Assembly: GCA_024281995.1 (NCBI GenBank)
Contig: JAMWZW010000013.1
Location: 16,915-80,914, forward strand
Direction: 5' to 3'
Length of the DNA: 64,000 bases
Origin: Nitrosomonas sp.
GTDB lineage: Bacteria; Pseudomonadota; Gammaproteobacteria; Burkholderiales; Nitrosomonadaceae
Shown piece by piece: positions 58,442 to 64,000 of the stretch. Below the pieces are notes generated by a model. The model saw only the letters and a program-made list of their open reading frames with translations, was not told where the DNA came from and did no database searches. Made by a program: the position numbers and the translations under genes. Within the stretch, counting starts at the first letter, position 1, and every line of letters starts with the position of its first letter.

Positions 58442-58891
58442 TCTGAGGTCAATCTCTCATTCGATTCTCCTAGCTTTTAAATAGCGTCACATTCCTCCAA
58501 CACTAATTCCAATAAGATATTATTTACATTTTCCATCACCAAATTAGTTCCTCTAGTATTTTACGCAAACAGAACATAGTAAAGAACGTTGAAAGTATCA
58601 TTTACTAGCAAGGTATCAATGTTCTTGATAGAATTCTGTGGCGAGTTCTTGATTTTTTATATTCAGTAAAATGAACAATAAATGTGTCACAGTAAATATG
58701 TAATGAATAGCCATGCTCGTTTTTTAATGACCTAAAAGCCATATACTCAACTAGTTCACTAAAAAACAATAATCAATAGCTCTTTATTGAAAGTACCGTC
58801 GCATCATGCAACAAGTTTATCGATAAAAAAACATCACCCCGACAGCGTTTAGCTCAAGGTGCACTTTTATAAGAATGAAAAGGAACTGTTT
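58442..58891. other. Intergenic, no gene recognised
   Basis: About 450 nt of AT-rich sequence between the IS relic and the dynamin-like gene. The left end of the insertion element is not recognisable. The promoter of the downstream gene must lie here, but no consensus stands out. Confidence 0.45.
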
Positions 58892-60355
58892 ATGTCACAT
58901 AGTTCAACACAAATAAATAAGTATTTAAAAAGTCTACAGAAACATCTCTCTGACGAGCATCCTGACAATCCAACTTTAGCTAATGCAGTAAAAAGTTTTA
59001 GAAAAATGGATTATGTAGGCCATAGTATGGGGTTGATTAATAAAGACGAATCTTATGCAACCTGTGTTACATGGTGGCCAATGATAGCCGTATTAGGTAC
59101 GTTTTCTGCTGGCAAATCGACTTATATTAATTCATATTTGGATATGCCCTTACAGCGCACTGGCAATCAAGCTGTCGATGACAAATTTACGGTAATTTGC
59201 TATAGCCGTCATAATGAAGCAAAAATACTTCCTGGCATTGCACTCGACGCAGACCCCCGCTTTCCTTTTTTTCAGATTAGTCGAAGTATTGAAGAAATTT
59301 CAGAAACTGGTCAGGAACGTATTGATGCTTATCTACAGCTTAAAACCTGCCCTTCCGAGAAAATTCGTGGAAAAATTCTAATCGACTCTCCAGGTTTTGA
59401 TGCTGATGATCAACGGGCGTCCACATTACGATTGACCCAACATATTATTAATCTATCAGATCTGGTATTAGTATTTTTTGATGCGCGTCATCCAGAACCG
59501 AAAGCCATGCAAGATACCTTAGCCTACTTGGTATCAGCTAGCGTTAACCGCGCAGATGCTAACAAATTTCTTTATATTCTTAATCAAATTGATGTAACAG
59601 CACAAGAAGATAATCCAGAGGAAGTTGTGTCAGCTTGGCAGCGCTCATTGGCGGAAGTCGGATTAGTTACCGGGAGATTTTATCGAATTTATAATCCCAG
59701 CGCGGCGGTTCCAATTGCCAACCCCAGTATCAGAGAACGTTTCGAAAAGAAGCGTGCGGAGGATATGGCTGCTATTGATGCCCGAATGCGCCAAATTGAA
59801 GTAGAGCGTTCATATCGTATTGTCGGAAAACTTGAACAAACAGCGAAAGATATTAAAAATAAAGTTGTTATTAAACTCGCTGACATGTTAAGAAAATGGA
59901 AAAGTAAGGTATTGTTATTTGATAGCTTGGCTTTTAGCTTATTAATCGTAATTGGAAGCATAGCGCTTACTGTTAGTGAGTCTTGGAGTCTTGTAAAAAC
60001 ATTCCCTGCAGAATTTATGCAAGGTGAAACATCAGCATTGATTATAGCTATATTGTTAACTTTTGGTGCTATCTATATACATTTTTCTATTCGTCGCGCA
60101 GTTGCTAACAATCTCCTCAAAAAGCTGGGTAGTGAAATTGGAAGCGATCACGAAACCTACAAACAATATATGCAGGCATTCAACAAGAGTACTGCCGTTT
60201 ATCGCCCGATGTTTTTATCCGGACCAGCCGGCTGGAATGAGGTAACTGAGCAAACTATTGATGAAATCGTTAATGAAGCTAATGACTATATTCAAGCATT
60301 GAATGATCAATTTACAAATCCTTCAGGACATGGAGGTACAAATTCGCAAGTTTAA
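58892..60355 (+). CDS. Dynamin-family large GTPase, membrane-associated
   Basis: A 487-aa protein. The GTPase domain (about residues 60-300) has G1 GTFSAGKST, G3 DSPG and G4 NQID motifs. A helical region follows, then a TM hairpin with two helices (about 350-375 and 390-415) and a C-terminal helical segment. The pattern matches EHD/dynamin-like bacterial proteins. ATG 58892 is behind AAAAGGA; the longer GTG frame from 58859 is weaker. It stands alone, whereas many bacterial dynamins come in pairs. Probably acts in membrane remodelling. Confidence 0.82.
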   Translation: MSHSSTQINKYLKSLQKHLSDEHPDNPTLANAVKSFRKMDYVGHSMGLINKDESYATCVTWWPMIAVLGTFSAGKSTYINSYLDMPLQRTGNQAVDDKFTVICYSRHNEAKILPGIALDADPRFPFFQISRSIEEISETGQERIDAYLQLKTCPSEKIRGKILIDSPGFDADDQRASTLRLTQHIINLSDLVLVFFDARHPEPKAMQDTLAYLVSASVNRADANKFLYILNQIDVTAQEDNPEEVVSAWQRSLAEVGLVTGRFYRIYNPSAAVPIANPSIRERFEKKRAEDMAAIDARMRQIEVERSYRIVGKLEQTAKDIKNKVVIKLADMLRKWKSKVLLFDSLAFSLLIVIGSIALTVSESWSLVKTFPAEFMQGETSALIIAILLTFGAIYIHFSIRRAVANNLLKKLGSEIGSDHETYKQYMQAFNKSTAVYRPMFLSGPAGWNEVTEQTIDEIVNEANDYIQALNDQFTNPSGHGGTNSQV

Positions 60356-60364
60356 ATTTTTTTC

Positions 60365-60496
60365 ATGAATACTTTTAAAAAAATTAATAGCTTATATTTG
60401 CCTAAATTTTTATATTCAACATTTTTAGCAATTGCTTATTTGCTTCACAACTCTTTATATAGCTCTGCACTTGAATTTGGACAAGAAGAAGATTAA
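60365..60496 (+). CDS. Possible 43-aa small exported protein
   Basis: An ATG at 60365 opens a frame of 43 codons to TAA 60496. It begins with lysines (MNTFKKINS) and has a hydrophobic stretch (about residues 15-30). It then has LYSSALEFGQEED, which looks like a signal peptide with a very short acidic mature tail. No ribosome site is evident, and it sits only 9 nt after the GTPase gene. Could be real or chance. Confidence 0.3.
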   Translation: MNTFKKINSLYLPKFLYSTFLAIAYLLHNSLYSSALEFGQEED

Positions 60497-60554
60497 AGAG
60501 TAAAATTCTGGCTTTTTTTACGCTAGCAATTAAATTTAATCGGAGAGATCATTT

Positions 60555-60824
60555 ATGTCAGTTACAATCGACCAAAAAGCACAGGTAGTGAGAGACTATC
60601 AGAGAGCCGATGGGGATACTGGTTCTCCAGAAGTTCAAGTCGCCCTTCTAACCGCACGAATCAATGACTTGATTGGACACTTCAAAACTCATGTAAAGGA
60701 TCATCATTCCCGCAGAGGTCTTCTGCGTATGGTTGGTCGCCGCCGAAAGCTATTGGATTACCTCAAGCGCCACAATATAGACACATACCAAACACTGATT
60801 GAACGTCTTGGACTGCGCAAATAA
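60555..60824 (+). CDS. rpsO: 30S ribosomal protein S15
   Basis: An 89-aa ribosomal protein with the conserved [14 protein letters not shown] and [22 protein letters not shown] segments. A GGAGAGATC ribosome site precedes the ATG. It is followed by pnp 131 nt downstream, the universal rpsO-pnp order. Confidence 0.97.
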   Translation: MSVTIDQKAQVVRDYQRADGDTGSPEVQVALLTARINDLIGHFKTHVKDHHSRRGLLRMVGRRRKLLDYLKRHNIDTYQTLIERLGLRK

Positions 60825-60955
60825 ACGCTCTGTATGAGCCCAATCAGCAGCATAATAAGTAGACAATTTTTCCAATAAAATTATCACGCTTATCAGGCAA
60901 TGCATAATAAAATTCGATGGAATTTGGGAAAATTCATCAGAAAAAGGACTGTTAA

Positions 60956-63085
60956 TTGAAATCTATCAAAAAAAGTATTACTTACGGGCGCCACCAACTC
61001 ACATTGGAGACAGGAGAGATAGCAAGACAAGCACATGGTGCTGTCATGGTTACAATGAATGATACTGTAGTACTTGTTACTGTAGTAGGTGCTAAAAATA
61101 TAAAACCTGGTCAAGATTTTTTTCCTCTCACGGTAGATTATCAGGAGAAATTTTATGCTGCAGGTAGAATCCCTGGTAGCTTCTTTAAAAGAGAAGGTCG
61201 ACCGTCAGAAAAAGAAACACTTACTTCCAGATTGATCGATCGCCCGATTCGGCCACTCTTTCCTGAAGGTTTTTATAATGAAGTACAGATTGTAGCTACT
61301 GTCATGTCCTCCGATAACGAGATAGATGCAGATATTCCTTCTATAATAGGAACTTCAGCGGCCTTAATACTTTCTGGCATACCGTTTGATGGTCCCTTAG
61401 GTGCCGCTCGTATTGGCTACATCAACGATGAGTATGTACTTAATCCAACCATTTCAGAGCTTAAGGATACTCAATTAAATCTTGTTGTAGCAGGTACGCA
61501 GCAAGCAGTTCTTATGGTCGAATCTGAAGCCATGGAGTTATCTGAAGAAGTGATGCTTGGTGCAGTTATGTATGGCCATGAGCAAATGCAAACCGTTATT
61601 AATGCAATCAATGAATTTGCTGATGAGGCTGGAGTAACTGCTTGGGATTGGGCCGCTCCGGTGAGAGATATTGCGTTTGAGGAAAAAATCGCTAATTTAG
61701 CAGAAAACGATTTACGACAAGCATTTAAAATAAAACAAAAACAAGCACGATCTGAAGCTATTGAAGAAATTAGTCAACGTATATCAGCTGAAGTTGGAGT
61801 CGATACAGAAGGCGGTCCAGATCTTCAATCGTTTAAAGAAGCTTTTTTTATGCTCGAATCTAAAATTGTGCGCAATCAAATTTTAGATGGTGAACCACGC
61901 ATTGATGGTCGTGGCACACGCACTGTTAGATCCATTTCAATTCGTAATGGCTTACTGCCTCGCACACATGGCTCTGCTTTATTTACGCGAGGCGAAACTC
62001 AAGCATTAGCAGTAGCCACACTGGGTACTGCACGTGACGAACAAAAAATTGACTCCCTTCAGGGAGATTACAATGATCGTTTTATGTTGCACTACAATAT
62101 GCCACCTTTTGCAACGGGAGAAATTGGCCGGGTAGGTACACCTAAACGACGCGAAATTGGCCATGGACGTCTTGCAAAGCGTGCTCTTGTCGCAGTTTTA
62201 CCATCACCTGAAGAATTTGGCTATTCTATGCGTGTCGTATCGGAAATCACTGAATCCAATGGCTCTAGCTCAATGGCATCGGTCTGCGGAGGTTGTCTTG
62301 CACTCATGGATGCCGGCGTTCCATTGAAAGCTCATGTTGCGGGTATTGCTATGGGATTAATTAAAGATGGAAATCGCTTTGCAGTTTTAACAGACATTCT
62401 TGGTGACGAAGATCATTTGGGTGATATGGATTTTAAGGTTGCAGGTACTGAAAAAGGTATTACAGCATTACAAATGGATATTAAAATTCAGGGTATTACT
62501 AAAGAAATTATGCATGCAGCCTTGATACAAGCTCATGAAGGCCGCATGCATATACTACAAATTATGAAGGGAGCACTACCTTCAATACGCGAAGATATAT
62601 CAGTCCATGCCCCACGTATAATCAAACTCAAAATTAATCCTGAAAAAATTCGTGATGTCATCGGCAAAGGTGGTGCTGTCATCCGTGCATTGACGGAAGA
62701 AACCGGAACCACAATTGATATTACGGATGATGGTCAGGTAACTATTGCTTGTGTTAGTGCAGAAGGGGGTCAACTTGCTAAAAAACGTATTGAAGATATT
62801 ACTGCTGAAGTTGAAGTTGGAAAAATTTATGATGGTATAGTTCTGAAATTACTTGATTTTGGTGCTATTGTTAGCGTACTTCCCGGAAAAGATGGATTAT
62901 TACATATTTCACAAATCGCCAATGAGCGTGTTAACAATGTTTCAGATCATCTTACCGAAGGTCAACAGGTTCGCGTTAAAGTTCTTGAAGCTGACGATAA
63001 GGGAAGATTACGATTAAGTATGAAAGCAGCATCGATTGATGAAAATAGCTCAGTTTCTCCAGACGAAGAATCTCAGAATAATTAG
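60956..63085 (+). CDS. pnp: Polyribonucleotide nucleotidyltransferase
   Basis: 3'-to-5' phosphorolytic exoribonuclease of the RNA degradosome. The 709-aa product starts at TTG 60956, with AAAAGGA 7 nt upstream. Two RNase PH domains (about residues 10-225 and 310-540) are linked by a helical domain. A KH domain follows ([20 protein letters not shown], about 555-615), then an S1 domain (about 620-690, [19 protein letters not shown]). Length is normal. Confidence 0.96.
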   Translation: MKSIKKSITYGRHQLTLETGEIARQAHGAVMVTMNDTVVLVTVVGAKNIKPGQDFFPLTVDYQEKFYAAGRIPGSFFKREGRPSEKETLTSRLIDRPIRPLFPEGFYNEVQIVATVMSSDNEIDADIPSIIGTSAALILSGIPFDGPLGAARIGYINDEYVLNPTISELKDTQLNLVVAGTQQAVLMVESEAMELSEEVMLGAVMYGHEQMQTVINAINEFADEAGVTAWDWAAPVRDIAFEEKIANLAENDLRQAFKIKQKQARSEAIEEISQRISAEVGVDTEGGPDLQSFKEAFFMLESKIVRNQILDGEPRIDGRGTRTVRSISIRNGLLPRTHGSALFTRGETQALAVATLGTARDEQKIDSLQGDYNDRFMLHYNMPPFATGEIGRVGTPKRREIGHGRLAKRALVAVLPSPEEFGYSMRVVSEITESNGSSSMASVCGGCLALMDAGVPLKAHVAGIAMGLIKDGNRFAVLTDILGDEDHLGDMDFKVAGTEKGITALQMDIKIQGITKEIMHAALIQAHEGRMHILQIMKGALPSIREDISVHAPRIIKLKINPEKIRDVIGKGGAVIRALTEETGTTIDITDDGQVTIACVSAEGGQLAKKRIEDITAEVEVGKIYDGIVLKLLDFGAIVSVLPGKDGLLHISQIANERVNNVSDHLTEGQQVRVKVLEADDKGRLRLSMKAASIDENSSVSPDEESQNN

Positions 63086-63221
63086 CTCTATGTTAATTTT
63101 CCTATAAACATAACCTCGCTTATATCAGAATAAGTAGCTGAATTCAAGAACGAAATGTAATCAATGTAATTAATCACCAGCCAAATAATTTACACTGTTT
63201 TTACAAAAATATTAACAAGGA

Positions 63222-63647
63222 CTATTTGGCTACCTGTTTTTCTCGCATTTCATCCAATGTCTTACAATCGATACAAAGTGTCGCTGTTGGTCTAGCCTCA
63301 AGTCGCTTTAACCCAATTTCTATTCCACAACTCTCGCAGTAACCGTAGTCACCCGAATCTATTTTCTCTATTATTTCATCAATTTTTTTGATAAGCTTAC
63401 GTTCACGATCTCGATTGCGCAGCTCAAGTGTCATATCAGATTCTTGACTAGCACGATCGTTAGGATCGGCAAAAACTGTTGCTTCATCCTGCATGGTGTG
63501 TACTGCACGATCAATATCCTGACTTAGCTCAATTTTCATATCTTCCAAAATTCTACGAAAATGCTTGAGCTGCTCAAGACTCATATACTCTTCACCAGCT
63601 CCTGGTTCATAGGGAGTCACTTGTTTACTTTGTTGCTCTTGTGGCAT
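63222..63647 (-). CDS. dksA: RNA polymerase-binding transcription factor DksA
   Basis: Cofactor of ppGpp acting in the RNA polymerase secondary channel. The 141-aa product has the coiled-coil (about residues 30-100) with the DPNDRASQESD tip acidic residues. The four-cysteine zinc finger is CESCG...CIDC near the C-terminus. It is convergent with pnp. Confidence 0.94.
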   Translation of the reverse strand: MPQEQQSKQVTPYEPGAGEEYMSLEQLKHFRRILEDMKIELSQDIDRAVHTMQDEATVFADPNDRASQESDMTLELRNRDRERKLIKKIDEIIEKIDSGDYGYCESCGIEIGLKRLEARPTATLCIDCKTLDEMREKQVAK

Positions 63648-64000
63648 CTTGTAAGGCTCCTATCTAATTCCTGTCGCGCACTAAAATTGCATACTATAAT
63701 CAAAAACTGCATTATATAACAAGAGTTATTTTATCAACTTGACTTCATTCAATATAAATTCCCAAAATTAGCATATGACATTACCTGCAACTACCTTGCA
63801 GTAAAATTTTTTCCTATCGCACTCATTGTATTTACGTACTTACAAGCCTTATTACATTGACGACCGTTTAAGCTTTTTTCTTTGTTAATTGCTATTATTA
63901 TCAATGCTAAGCTTTGTTTCAATCGCAGATTCAACTTCGAAGTGCAACACCTAGCGGTGAATTGGTGTAGCGCACCGTTTTCCTGAAGAATACCTCAAAC
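63648..64000. other. Intergenic, no gene recognised
   Basis: AT-rich to about 63900, then a more GC-balanced stretch to the window edge (about 63920-64000) whose texture differs and might begin a new gene or element end. No frame or RNA is supported here. The dksA promoter lies at its start. Confidence 0.4.

Noticed and set aside
63900-64000. Possible insertion-sequence end at the window edge
   Set aside because: The texture changes, but no terminal repeat can be confirmed without the sequence beyond the edge.

Overview
The window comes from an aerobic ammonia-oxidising betaproteobacterium, most likely a Nitrosomonas. The decisive evidence is an amoC-amoA-amoB-amoE-amoD-copC-copD-type locus on the minus strand (about 34.4-41.5 kb). 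The rest is typical betaproteobacterial housekeeping: a fatty-acid cluster, hrcA-hemH, nadK-recN, rpsO-pnp, dksA. Placement within Nitrosomonas rests on my memory of AmoA sequences, not on a search.

Layout. 0-6 kb: a heavy-metal RND efflux operon (czcC-czcB-czcA, minus strand, czcA cut by the window edge), preceded by a small exported protein. 6-14 kb: the classical yceF / yceD-rpmF-plsX-fabH-fabD-fabG-acpP-fabF-mltG cluster. 14-24 kb: a tripartite glycosyltransferase fusion, a ZIP transporter, pgeF, an exported ankyrin protein, and an overlapping phosphodiesterase-glpD-FGGY kinase set. 24-31 kb: a rhodanese, an APC permease, an EAL-HDOD protein and a DevBCA-type exporter. 31-34.4 kb: a cobalamin riboswitch controlling btuB-btuM-cobO. 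34.4-42.9 kb: the ammonia monooxygenase locus with copper accessory genes, flanked upstream by a decayed gene and an IS1380-type relic. 43-53 kb: hemH-hrcA, nadK-recN, an RTX-repeat protein, a membrane-fused spermidine synthase-like protein and an amidohydrolase. 53-56 kb: a little-characterised group of small exported proteins. 56-64 kb: ygfX/ygfZ, an IS200/IS605 relic, a dynamin-like GTPase, rpsO-pnp and dksA.

Two regions deserve most attention. First, amoA, amoB and amoE as written carry at least eight small indels, plus an in-frame stop, within about 3 kb. Their neighbours amoC, amoD, copC and copD, and nearly every other gene in the window, are intact. This could be a decaying extra operon copy, or consensus error in a multi-copy operon; the sequence alone cannot decide.

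Second, the 53.1-55.9 kb group encodes a YcnI-like protein and an unrelated 154-aa protein, both predicted to start with histidine after signal cleavage. It also holds a HEAT-repeat protein and, convergently, an N-terminally anchored protein that keeps the Cys-x13-Asp spacing and Arg/Pro pattern of AmoD/AmoE. I propose it as a candidate uncharacterised periplasmic copper-handling cluster of ammonia oxidisers. Paired 17-bp palindromes and a leader hairpin lie upstream of it.
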